The notes below the pieces were generated by a model. That model was not told where the DNA came from, did not search any database, and saw only the letters and a list, made by a program, of their open reading frames with translations. Made by a program: the position numbers and the translations under genes. Shown here one piece after another: positions 24,823-37,217 of a DNA stretch of 64,000 bases; the first letter of the stretch is position 1; every line of letters starts with the position of its first letter. The stretch comes from Lingula anatina (lineage: Eukaryota > Brachiopoda > Lingulata > Lingulida > Lingulidae). Where the stretch lies: assembly GCF_001039355.2 (NCBI RefSeq), contig NW_019775570.1, forward strand, positions 251,787 through 315,786, read 5' to 3'.

Positions 24823-25980
24823 ATATGACTGGTGAAGATTGTTTTTCGACAGGCTGTTCTGTATTGATGAGTGATAAACGCTTCTTAATGAATTGAGCCA
24901 CAAGAACATTAGTAAGCAAAGGCAAAAATATTCCTTTTGTTCTGCTTCTTTTTGTTTTGTTTTAAAATCTTACTTTACGTGTTTAAAAAAATATTCGATG
25001 TACTGACAGAAACCTATGTCTTTTTTTAAATGAAGAACTTTCCAACTTCCAAGGGCACAACCAGAAGTCCTAAATCATGCAAAGACGATCAAGAAAAAAT
25101 AGGATTCTAGTGGACCTATTTCCTTTTTTTCTTTTAATAGGTAATAGAATGTGTGCCGAGCAATATCTTCAAATATACTCTGCATAATGTGTAACCTTCA
25201 ACCAAAAGGGACTTATTAGTGACGTTTTTTAATGGTTTACACAAAGAAATAATAAATGGCAGTATAAATGAAATACCTTGGGAGACTGCAGAATGCCTCC
25301 TACGCAATTAATGAAAGTCGGAAGTAGAAGTATCCCTGTCGGCCTTCACGTATTTCGAAGATTAAATCAAAGCCGGAGAAAAGAAAACCACGTTTGTATC
25401 TTAAACGGTCTATGAAAACACAAGGTGAAAGACGAAATCATTTGCCACTCAACATTCATCTCCACAATAGGGTAATTGATGAATAAAGGAAATAATTCTT
25501 CTACTTCAATTTGCTTTCAATTTACCAACAAATGCATATGAAAACCTAAATTAATCGAGTCTTCTGGTCTGATTTTTTTCTTCTGTGGTCGTATTCCTAG
25601 CAGATCATCATTATAAGAAAAGAGAGATCATTCAGTGTCCGGATTACAGGGCCCCAAAGATACTTTACAGCCCTAACGCGATATATATTCTAGGATCGGT
25701 GTCGTCAAGGTGCAAATTAAGGACTTAAAGAGAGCAGCGTTATTGGCAAACAGCTTTCTCGTGCAAACAATAAGCAGCTGATTGATCAATCCTTTCGAAG
25801 TTTATTGGCAATAATCGTCGTCCTTTTTGATTGCTAGGAGATTTTCATTCATGGTTTCTATCCTTAGACTAAATGGCTTTCTGAGGTCTTGCTAATAAGT
25901 GGAAATATGATTCAGCAAAGAGATAGAACCATTCGATAATGTAGAATGACGTGCCCAACCTTAATCCCACTAAGACGACG
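24823..25980. other. Intergenic between Ig receptor and DBH, nothing recognised
   Basis: AT-rich spacer of about 1.1 kb. It presumably includes the upstream control region of DBH. No repeat family or RNA gene was recognised. Confidence 0.45.
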
Positions 25981-26015
25981 TATAAAAGAAAAAATCTGGA
26001 TTCAGTCAAAGCACA
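25981..26015 (+). promoter_or_regulatory. Candidate DBH core promoter
   Basis: TATAAAAG at 25981-25988 is followed about 20-25 bp later by an initiator-like TTCAGTC (26001-26007). It lies about 530 bp upstream of the DBH ATG, so transcripts from here would have a long or spliced 5' UTR. Spacing and motif quality are good, but no transcript evidence is available. Confidence 0.45.
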
Positions 26016-26539
26016 AAAGGACTTACAGGATTTCTTTTATTAAAGCGCCTCTTTTTTTTTTGTCAGGGAATGTGATCAAGAAAATCGTACTGTACAACAG
26101 ATAGGTGGAGATCGTAGAAGAATTGTGTATCTTAAGGGTATATAATATCGTATATATACAGCCCTTGATCTAATGCATCTTCTTGCTTGAGATACTGAAG
26201 AGGGTTAGAGCACAGTAGGCTGAAATATTTCGAACGTTTATTTCGAGAAATCGTCTTCCTTGGCTCGTGCATTCCACGACATTACTTGCCTGTGGGTTTG
26301 CTTCAGGGGTTAAAATACGTGTGGATAATTTCTCTTTATGGTAAAGCAGAATACCAAAAGGGAAAAGATACAGAATTACATAACACAGACAGCAACCGAT
26401 CGATTGGGCATTTGCCACGAGCAGTAGGCGTAAAAGCCCCGGGGTATTTAGATTTCCTCCTTACTTTGTGCCCTTAAAGATAACTCCAGGAGGCTTAAAC
26501 ATCGTATTATCAATTGACTAACTCCTGGATACAAGAACG

Positions 26540-29500
26540 ATGCCTGTGGCCAGCAATAGTGCTATACAGATATATTTTCTACTGACACTAGCGATTCTTC
26601 TCACGCTGCCACAGCCTAGGGGTATGGTTTCGGGCGCGAGTGTGAAGTCAATCATAAAGACATTGGCGAGAGCCAAGGAACGTTTAGACGTAATAACAGA
26701 AGGACCAAATTACCAGAGCATATACACGGACGATTTGGTGGATAAAAAAGAAGAGTTTCCATTCATGGTTAATTTAGATGCTGAATCCGTTTTAAAGTGG
26801 GGTATAAACAGTCATGAAAAAACAATACGTTTTCAAGTAACCGTTCCGAAATTGGTATCAGGAATCGGTGTTGGGTTTTCTAACTACGGGGAGACGTCTC
26901 ATACCGACTGGGCGTTATTGTGGAGCGACCTGAAAGGAAAATCACATTTTCAGGTACGGTATGGTTTGAAACTTATGCATCTAATTCAGAATACAGTATT
27001 TCATGCTCATTTAACGACGGTACAAGTTCACTTAGCAACTTGGATAATTACTGGTTTAAAAGACACTCTTTAACCTTTTCAGAGTTTAGTAAAACTTCGA
27101 GTGTTTAATGGTATGAGCACGTGGTAATTATTTTACACTTCTTCCATTGACATAACGTGGCGTGTCTGTTTCAAGAAAAAAAATATATTTAGCCAAATTT
27201 AAAAAGACCTTCCATAAAATGCATCAATCGCGCCAATAACACTCACACTGCGCAATAAGTTTTATTTGAATTTGTATATTTCACGCTCATTTATTTAGAC
27301 AAAACTTGAGGCTTTATGTATTTCATTTTATTTGTTGTTTGATTAAACAAGAACGTAGTGACATCAGGGCTTTAGAGGAGTAATAATTATCGTAATTTAA
27401 TTAAACAGTGATAAGATGCCGTCCACTCAAATCTACTCTTTTCTTAGATTTAAGTAGCCTACGCGCACAACCATCGAATGAACCTGACTGAGCATTGATC
27501 AAGTGTCAGCGGAGCCGCTTTAATATATCTGTTACATTCGTTAAGGCTTTCTTTGTATTAGACTTTGGCATAATACTCGGTTGTAATATCTCCCTTACAG
27601 CCAAGATTCATTCATTTTTATTTTGACATTTGACAAAAATGACATTTCTTTTAGAGATATGTTCTCCAATTTTACCTGTTCAAAGCATGGGGAATCGTAG
27701 TAATCCAATACCTATCAGATGTGTTACTTACTTGATTTTGATAACACAAATTGATAATAATAATAATTTAAATATCAAATAATAATAATAATAATTTAAA
27801 TATTAAATAACTAAAGGTAAAAAAAAGAGGGAAAACTCCCGCTGTGTCCTTATAATGTTATACAAACTTAACGAGATAAAAACGACTTATTTTTGTAATG
27901 TAGTATTGAATTATATTTCAGGACTATTGGAGTGACAACAAAAGTATTCTTCATCGGGATAAAGGTCAGGATTATCGGCTTATTGGTCTATCGAAGGAAG
28001 AAAAACAGACACAGCTGACGTTCGAGAGGGCGTATGACACATGTGACCGTCATGATTACGTCATTGACGTAGGTTGAAAATAATTGTTTATAAAAGCACT
28101 GAGTGCAATCGATCTGTTTTCACCGCAATTAACCAGTGTTTGCCCACCTGCCGATTACCATCATATATCTCTGATAAACATTTGTTAACCTTATTCAAGC
28201 TTTACCTTTTGTTTAAAGAATGCGTAGTTGTAAATATTTTTTCTGTCTTCTTTTCTGATATCAAAAACGCAATTAGATTTCGCAGAGGATGATATTCAAC
28301 ATTGATTGACTGTATACGACTGTAACTTAAGGAATTTATAACAGAGGTTATTCTGTACATGCATTTAAGGCCACATCAAGAGAATAGTTATCTGGTACCG
28401 ATGTAGGCATCTTGCATGCTATTTCTGGTTATTATTGACCGGACGTGTGACTTTGTTCCTCATATGATAGGCCTACCATTTTCGTACTGAAATTAAGATA
28501 AAAGAGTTTGTATGATTACAGTATAAAAAAAGGTAAAGACTATTTACATTTCTTTGATTTCTAACTTAAAAGATTCCGTTGTTTTATTTCATTTTTATCT
28601 TTTTAGAATGGAACCACACATATTCTGTTTTACACAGCAGACGGTAATATCGCGTCACCAGATGGCGTTAATGTCTCCCATACGTCACCAATCCTCCAAA
28701 GAGTGCAGCTTCTCAAACCAGGCATAGAGTTGCCCTCATTGCCCGACGACGCCCACACTTTCGAAATTCTGGCACCGAATGTGAGTAGGCCTAATATCTA
28801 TGAACTCGATGAAAGAAAAGCATGATAAATCTTATATTTAACCGAACGTTATTTTCTCTCATTCCAAATGATGATCAATGCAAAGTTGGGTTGATTTGAT
28901 TTTTGTCGGTCGTACCCATTTAAATCGGGCAATCATAAATCAGTGAATGCTTACAATCTTTTGGAAACAATCTAAAAAGACTTAATGAATTGTCGTTTGT
29001 TGTGTTTAAAATAAACCACGCATATAAGCTTCAAGTTGGAATGTGGAGCAAGATATTTGTAAAATTCGTCTATTTATTATTATGAATTTGTCTATTTATT
29101 GTTATGACGACGTACCAACATGTAATTCCATACTCAAGAGTCTATACGTCGCAAAAGTATCCTTTTCATTCTAATAAAAAAGAATCCCGCGAATCTTAAA
29201 GGGATAATAACTCTTCGAATGAGTTCTATATTTCACAATAAAAACATTGTGAACAACTCACAGAAATATAATACATTCTGCTTTACCACAAAAACGGCAG
29301 TTATAGCTACATGTATTATTCTGATATCTGAGCTTGTCTTTAGACCACGTCACCTCCATAGATGACTATACTTTATACTTTTCTAAAAAAACTTTTTAGA
29401 AAAAAACCAGGGACTAACTTTGAATGTAAAAATGGATTCATTAACCATTGGTAAGTATGGGAAAATTGTTGTTTACTCCAGGGAAATTCATTTTTTGGCC

Positions 29501-32500
29501 AAAACGAAGAGTTATTATCACTTTAACTGAAACCTGTTGAGTTACACATGCAAATTGATCTAATCACGAAGAGCAAGGGTTATTAAGGACCTAAATTTAA
29601 TTGATTTTGTCCCCATGATCAGGTAACAGTGCCAGCGGAAGAGACCACATATTGGTGCTACGTGGCCACCATGCCGCGTCTCACGGCAAAACACCACATC
29701 GTGCAGGTAGGTTGGCAGAATTATAGCTGTGGAAAGCCCCCTATACACTGGACGGCGTCCTTTCTGCCTCTCGTGGTACGGCCCCGTTTGAGAATAAAAA
29801 AATACTTTGTGCCGACAACTGGCCAATCATTGAACATTCATTCTGTACCCAAAGCCAGTTTCATGGTCGCACAAAGGACGCAGAAAGGACGCTGTCCAAG
29901 TGTAATTTTTTTTTACTCCCCTTCAGTCCAGTCCTAGCATTATGACCTCCATCTACCAGTAGGGTTATTTTGCATGTTAACTGTTTCAAGGTGAGGAATA
30001 AAACCTTTTGATGACAAAACTTGAACCTACCTGACAACTGAGTACCAGATGCGAAGGTAAACCCTTCGATTACAAAAGTTGAACCTACATGTGTTTTTGT
30101 CTTTGAATAGCTTTCGCCATAAATCAAATTCAGGGAGACGAATAATCATAACCGACACCTCTCCTCAGAACGTAAAAACCTTGCGGACAACATGAAGATC
30201 TAAGCTTTTGAATGCACAAATCTCTGGAGTACCGGTATTAGATAAGATTTGCATTTGTAAAAACTTTTATGTTTCATCATAGCACTAACAGGTGTGTTCC
30301 ATCCTTAGTTCGAGGCAGTGATTAAGCCAGGAAACGAGCATTTAGTTCACCACATGGAGGTGTTCCACTGTGAAGTTCCGACCAACAAAATAGTCCCCAG
30401 CTACAACGCGCTGTGTCACGCGGAGACAAAACCAGAACAACTGAAAAGCTGCACCCGAGTAATTGGAGCTTGGGCCAAAGGCGCACAAGTGAGTGATTAA
30501 GATAATCATATCATATCATATCATATCATATCATATCATATCATATTCATATAGCAAATATATTGGAAAGAGAGCGCTATTCAAAGCAGCTGGGAAAAGT
30601 TTCAGTCTATTTTTAAAAGAAATTTTAAGTTATCAAGCGCAGATTCTTGCCTCTGATAATGTTCCATCAATAGGTTTTTTAACATCCATGCAGCCTTCAA
30701 GACAAGTTTCATAAACAAAGCTCTCAGATTAGCACCTGTCGGCAGTTTATTTCTTGAGGTTCTTTGAACTTGTTTTCTACAGGCCTTTGTTTTGCAATCA
30801 CAAAACCGGCATTATGTTTCTTTTTAATACTAATCAGAATCTACATCAAATTTTCAGCCTTTTGTTTACCCGTTGGAGGCTGGCTATTCCGTTGGCGGCC
30901 CTTCCTATTCCACTTTTGTGTTGTTAGAGGTTCATTATAACAACCCTGACCGTCTAAAAGGTGGGTTTTCTGTGAATATCTTTATTGTTTGGTATCCAAA
31001 TCTTCTGTCTGGGTGAGAAAAAGAATATTCGGCTGCACAAGTTTCATATATTGGCCAGATTTGTAACGGCTTTCATTTTAATATTTATTTTTTTATTATT
31101 TTCTCAACAAACTAGTAAAAAATAGATATTTTCATTATTTTCTCTTCAACAAACAAGTAAAATATAGCTATATGCAAGTCGAAAACACGCATATTCGATT
31201 AAAAAATAAAATGACGTAATTGTGCCTTTATATGTCATTTAAGACCAGTCTGACTTATTATATGAAAACAGAATGTAGACGAAATTTCCGCGATCGGAGT
31301 AGTTAATTAAACATTTTGGTCATTGGTCGACGCTAGTTGGGCCAGTTCACAGTTTAACATGGCCATAATTTGAACTGACCTTTTAATATGAGGCTTGTCC
31401 TTTAAAGGGAAGGTGGATAGCTCTGGGATCCGTTTCCACTACACACCCAAGCTACGCGCCTACGACGCCGGGGTGATGGAGCTCGGGCTGATATACTCAA
31501 ACGCGATGGCGGTTCCACCTGGCCGTGAGATCTTCAAACTTTCCGGGCAGTGTGTGTCTCATTGCACAGAAAAGGTACTTCTGGGAGGGTAAAATTGATT
31601 AGCTTGGTTTCATATTGACGTGATGTTTGATAATCCCGTAGAAATAAAAACGTTAAAGATTGAAAATATATTTAAAAAATATAATACTGTTTGTATTTAA
31701 TAAAGGGAATGGGTGCCCAGTTAACGTATATCAAAGCATGTTTCTTATATCTAGATTCTGAATGTTAGTTTTTTTCCTTATATAAAGGGTCTTCCAAAAC
31801 CTGGAATTAAGATATTTGCGTCTCAACTACACACCCATCTTACTGGACGCCGAGTTTACACGAAGCACGTTCGGGAGGGTATGGAACTGCCCGAACTTAA
31901 CCGAGATAACCACTACAGTCCACATTTTCAGGAAATCCGGCTTCTACTGGAACCAAGACTCGTTTATCCGGTAAATATATGTTTTTTGAATTTGTCATTG
32001 GTGCGCTAGAAATAACGAGTAATTGTGAATAGTGGTCAACTCAGAGGCATTTGTGATGAATCTAATGCCTCTCAACCTCAAGGACAAATAATTAGCGTTA
32101 CTTTTTTCCTGAAAGTTCAACACTTTTCTCTTAAAATCCAATGTACACCATATAGGGCTCCTGTCAAAATTACAAGTCGAAAGATTCGAGTCAAAAAAAA
32201 AAAAAAAAAAAAAAACTTATTTTTGAGTAACTTTCGTAATAGAGATATAGACTGGTGGATATATCTTGAAAGCTTAAATTAGAATTTTAGAACCCAAAAC
32301 AAGTATAAAGATCGCGATTTTCTCAACAGTTTTGGGTAAAATATTTTTTGGTGATTAAAAGGGAATGTTAAAATTTCTTGAAATGTTTTTTTTTCGATGT
32401 AAACGTCTTACGAGGACTGTGTACCTCTAAATACTTTATTCAAAGTGCCATGGGTATGTTACCACGCTGCTTTTATCTTGTGATATTTGACACTGTTTAA

Positions 32501-33727
32501 AAAACAATATATTTTAGGATCTTTTAGGACTGTGTCTTATTCGTTTACTGTATAAATGCAGTGAGATGTTGAATTTTTCTTAGGGAGATGGGCTGATAAC
32601 AATATGCGAGGACAATACGATGAAGAGACAAAATGTTACCATGGTGAGTTAAAATATTTATAAACTCTTCTGTATTGTTTGAAATTCATGCCAGTTGATC
32701 ATGATTATAAACAGTAAGGCTACATAGAGTGCTCCTCTGTTCCAAACAAAGTAGCCTTTAGTCTCAATGCAATGAAATTCCAATTTATAAATCTTTAGAC
32801 TAATAAACCTTCCGACTGTAAGGACGCACCAAAAGCATTATTAATAATAATAATAATAATGATAATAATAATATTGTTACTTTAAGATCGTCTTTGTAGG
32901 TACATATATCTGTATGCATCTGTACATTTTTTTCTTTTGGTTTCCTCAGAGTGGTTTCAGTATTGCTGACGAAATGTGTGTGAACTACGTCCATTACTAC
33001 CCTAAAGTGGACCTGGAGGTGTGCAAGAGTTCCATAGACCCGGGTGTGCTGTCAAGATACTTCACCTATATGAAAAAGTATGCCTATTTTATCTTGAAAA
33101 CTAAGGATTATGTTTTGTAAAAATGATTCTTTTCTTCCACCAACAAAGTTGATAAAGAAATTACTTGTAGTTCTCGGTTGCGTAAAATAAACTAAAACTG
33201 TTAGTAGGAGACTCCAAATAATCGCTTAGAAAGTGGTTGACGTTGTGTAGCAGTGCACCTAAAATTTAAAAAAGTTAAAATCTTTTCCAACGATGACCCC
33301 AATCTTTTTTACAACGACAGTCAATAATTATAAACCATGCTACTCCTACTCAAATAACCCGATGACTTGTGAAAATCTATTAAAAAGGAGATTCTGATAC
33401 CTGTAAAACAATTAAATAGCGACCACTCTATGTGATGAGTCCGATTGCCGACTTGTATTTTGCACAGATTTTGTATATCAATTGAAAAATGAAAATTGTA
33501 TTCACTTGAGCATTTGACCAACATTCTAGATTCTTCCAAGCGGACACGTCGCCGCAGAAGTCCTTAAGGGAAAATTATTCCTCCATACCTTGGACAAATG
33601 AGACGTCCACGCAGCTCCAGTCTCTCTACGATAACTTTCCTCTAGAAGTGGAGTGTAGACGATCATCGGGGGAATTGTTTCCGGTAGGTACTGTAAGGCA
33701 TCCATAGAATTTTGATGTGCTTCGATT

Positions 33728-33786
<59 letters not shown>

Positions 33787-33985
33787 TTTATTTCTATATT
33801 AACCGCTTTAGTGATTTAAATGCACCAACTTTTCCACCTTCCAGGGAACGTGGACAGACGTGTCACAAGATCGAATCACCAAACCGTTTCACGCAGACGA
33901 TGACCCGTGCAGCGAGGTGTCGCTGATGCAGGATGCGGTCATGACCATTGAAAAGTCGGAACTTGATGAAAGGACTATTTATTAA
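26540..33985 (+). CDS. DBH: Dopamine beta-hydroxylase (or tyramine beta-hydroxylase), 644 aa
   Basis: Copper- and ascorbate-dependent monooxygenase that adds the beta-hydroxyl to dopamine or tyramine inside secretory vesicles. Twelve exons: 26540-26953, 27922-28068, 28607-28780, 29623-29706, 30309-30488, 30858-30960, 31408-31574, 31788-31970, 32584-32643, 32950-33077, 33530-33683 and 33845-33985. All phases join. Residues 1-30 are a signal peptide or anchor, and a DOMON domain spans about 75-190. Copper ligands are all present: CuH H287 and H288 (in VHHMEVFHC) and H359 (in LEVHYNNP); CuM H438 and H440 (in QLHTHLTGR) and M513 (in DEMCVNYVHYYP). Their spacing is nearly identical to human DBH. 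The stretch NRDNHYSPHFQEIRLL and the cysteine pattern favour DBH over the MOXD1 group. Whether the substrate is dopamine or tyramine cannot be read from sequence. Intron 4 contains a foldback element and intron 11 a CT/CA microsatellite. Confidence 0.96.
29340..29526 (-). mobile_element. Foldback element, family 3, copy 2 (DBH intron 4... upstream of exon 4)
   Basis: Reverse-complement counterpart of 5731-5930, sharing the GGAGGT...CATAGATG end, a CTAAAAAAACTTTTTAG palindrome and ATGGATTCATTAACC. It lies in the intron between DBH exons 3 and 4, about 100 bp before exon 4. A short match to one end (AAAGGGATAATAACTCTTCG) lies at about 29200, so the element may be larger or nested. Confidence 0.65.
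30505..30547. repeat. (CATAT)n microsatellite
   Basis: About eight to nine pentanucleotide units in DBH intron 5, starting 17 bp after the exon 5 donor. Confidence 0.9.
33733..33785. repeat. (CT)n(CA)n compound microsatellite
   Basis: A CT run joined to a CA run in DBH intron 11, between exons ending 33683 and starting 33845. Likely length-polymorphic. Confidence 0.92.
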
Positions 33986-34105
33986 CTATGGAACATCGTT
34001 TTCCTTTGGGCAGTGGGCGACGTGTATTTGAATTTGATCGTAATTGAAATTTGAAATTCTTCATATTTTAACAGATACGATTGCAATTTTAAAGGTGGTG
34101 GACAA

Positions 34106-34111
34106 TAAATG
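34106..34111 (+). terminator. Poly(A) signal of DBH
   Basis: AATAAA 121 bp downstream of the DBH stop codon. It gives a compact 3' UTR and leaves under 1 kb to the end of the convergent whirlin transcript. Confidence 0.6.
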
Positions 34112-34997
34112 TAGCCTAAAGGCGTTTTTCAGCATCTACCACACCGCATGCCAAAAAAAAAAAAAAAAAAAGACAGTTATTTAAAAATTTTACATATACT
34201 GATGAACATCACTAGTGTTAGACACATCAACACTTTGCTAGTGAATAGTTTAAATGCTACATTGGAACATTTAACGGAAAAAAGCATGGCGATGTTACTA
34301 CATGTAGGCTACTAGTAAATATTTTCCAACAAGGGTCAAACCCCTTCCTTCTTGCAACTCCCAGATTTTGATGTATTTTAATACATCAAAATCTTTATTA
34401 ATGTTAAAACATTAATTAAAATACTTAAAACCAATATTTTTTTTTACTTTATTTGAATGGATTGATAAGTGTTTCAATAGACCCTAACTAATACATTTTA
34501 ATGATGCGTCCAAACTCTTCTTTAAAAAACTTAAAGCTTAATTTTTTCATCATATCAGGTGATATAAAGCGAGGTAGATATATTTACATTTGAACCTTGC
34601 ATTTTTTTTCGAAAGAAAATATATCAGTTGGTACAAAAATATATGTCTCTTAATACAATTATTATCAAAATAATATACTTTCTTGAAAAAGATATTGAAA
34701 TGGTTCAAATTTGGGAGCAATGACGCATTGATGAAAATATTGTTTTAGCGCTGAAGAGTACGCTGAAAACACGCAATGACACGTTTTAGTTCTAGAGCTG
34801 TCGCATAAAAGTACAGGGTAAGGAGTGTACCAAAATATTTTCTTTGAAAAGCTTCACCAATTAGGAACTTTCAGACTTGATCTTATTTGCATATTGTACA
34901 TAATTTGAAGAGAGAACAGTATCGATAATTAAAATGGAACGAGGACCAACATTTTCACAAGACAACAACGAGATATTTAGCAGATAAAAATTAGTAT

Positions 34998-37217
34998 TTT
35001 ATTCAAAATGAACAGGTAAATAACAAAATGTGCTCTTGGTTCATATATACGTGTGCAAAGCAAGTTAAAACATGAGCATTGTGTGGAACCAGAATAAAGA
35101 CAGATAAAACATCTGACAGTGGACGGTAAGTTGCATGTGTCAAATAACTTAACAATATAAATGTCATCAGTAAAGTTTTTAATAGTAGTTAAAAATATAA
35201 ATCCAAAAATCGATATAAAAAGACACTGAAACCAAATATATAAGATTTTCACTTCTTTGAGTTTAAGTTCTGCAGTAACAGCAAAGCCTGCAGTAAATTA
35301 TCTTCTCCAGCAATGTTGGAGGTAACAACTTGTAGAAAATACCCCCCCATTGCAGGTACAGATATTAACATACCAAATCACTCTATAACTATTTCACAAC
35401 CACAATACAATTCTTCTTGTAGGATGATATTGGCCATTTGTTGAAGTGGGTAAAAAAAGGAAAAACTCCCTATAGATGAAACATTTGTCAACATCAAAGA
35501 GGAGGCCTTCTCCAAAAATTAACATCTTATCCATAAACAGCCAACTCCCACATACATACTCAACACATGAACAGTCAACTAATTATACTTCAGACTTCTG
35601 TTATTGTCACAGTCAAACATAAATATGTAAGGGAAAAATGAATATCTGTATGCAAAACAATGGCAATCACAACAAAAAGCAATTTGCTTAAAGGGGACTG
35701 TCTGCCCTAAACTTTTTAATTAATTATCTAATATACCTAAATAAAAAAATGAACTTTCTTTAGGTATAATATTTACTTATCCACATCTCATGCTGTTACA
35801 ATAATAGTGGCTGCAATTTCTATTCACATGTGGGTAACTGCAACTGGATGTAAAAATATATATAATAACAGAAGTGAAAAACAAACAGAACAACATTTTT
35901 TAATTAAAATGTTTTTGACCAGATTTTTAATAAAATGTGCTGCTGAAAACATGAGAAAGATTATTCTTCTAAATAGTACAAATTTTTTAATTTCCCCTCA
36001 TACAATGCATTGACATTCAAAGCAAAAAAAAAAAAATAATAATAATAATAAAAATAATAAAAAATTAAAAAAATAATAAAAATAAATAAATAAATAAAAC
36101 AATAAAATAATAAACAATAATAATAACATTGCCAAAACAATTACCTTTACCAATATTTCAGCAAGTATTTTTACACGAATATTTTGATTGAATGCTATAA
36201 GACTATGATACTGCTTTTGCTGAAAGTCCACACAACAACATTCAACAAAAAACAATGTTTGTACAAAACTTGACCGTAAGTACAGTCATGGTAATATCCT
36301 TCATAAATGAGCAACAGTTCATTTGCTAAAGAGTAGAAATAAAATAAATGCAATTTTATGCATTATATTGCAAGTAGTGCCTCTTACTGTACATATACCC
36401 CAGTAGATCTATATACACACATCTAAGAGCAAGTAATGAACACTCATTTATACTGACTAGCAAAATATTGCAAAATTAATCAATTTGAAACCACTACATA
36501 TTGTTTAAATACACTTAAATATTCACGTATAAGATATTAATTGAAAAATAAATAATTTATGAAATGCAAATATGACATTGTTCAAAAGGCATGGCATATT
36601 TTAGTTTCATAGTTTGTTGTTATTTGAATATATACTGTAATCTCCACATTTGGTATACAAATAATTATATATATAACATATCTCTGTTTTTGTGACAAAA
36701 AGTATTTACACACAAAAAACAATCAAACGCCATGAAAATTTAAATCTCTATACCTCAAAGATTATTCACATTGAAACTTTTTGTTACATTTGTTGTATTG
36801 GTCCATAGTTGTTATACAAATCCTTATATACTGATTATCTGTGATAATCTCATAATTGCTATCTGCCAAGGAAAAAAGGGTCCATAAATAGTTATCATTA
36901 AAACACGGCATAACTTCCCTACTCCTTATCCTAACCATAAAGAAAATCATAAACTGTAATTGTTACACTTTATAAAAGACATCAAACCAAAATTTATTCT
37001 TAATATGGATAATTCAGTACTCACAACCTTAAGGTTCTGCACAACCATCAAATGCTTTTACATAATTTATTGCTGAAAGAAACTGAAAATAATTTTTAAC
37101 TCACATTCCTTAAAATCAGGCTGTTTTCTGTTATGAATTTTTTGCTGCTAAGAAACAAAATGACTGGGCAGAAAAAAAATTGTTTTCAGAATTCCACATT
37201 TTTTCTGGTACTGTTCT
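34998..37217 (-). other. Probable whirlin 3' UTR
   Basis: No coding exon follows the whirlin stop codon on the minus strand, and there is no other gene here. A minus-strand AATAAA at 34998-35003 would end a 3' UTR of about 2.2 kb. A low-complexity AAT/AAAT tract occupies 36027-36110. The UTR end is inferred only from the hexamer and the absence of other features. Confidence 0.4.
36027..36128. repeat. A/T-only low-complexity tract (AAT, AAAT units)
   Basis: Around 100 bp almost without G or C, mixing AAT and AAAT units, within the probable whirlin 3' UTR. Confidence 0.9.
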
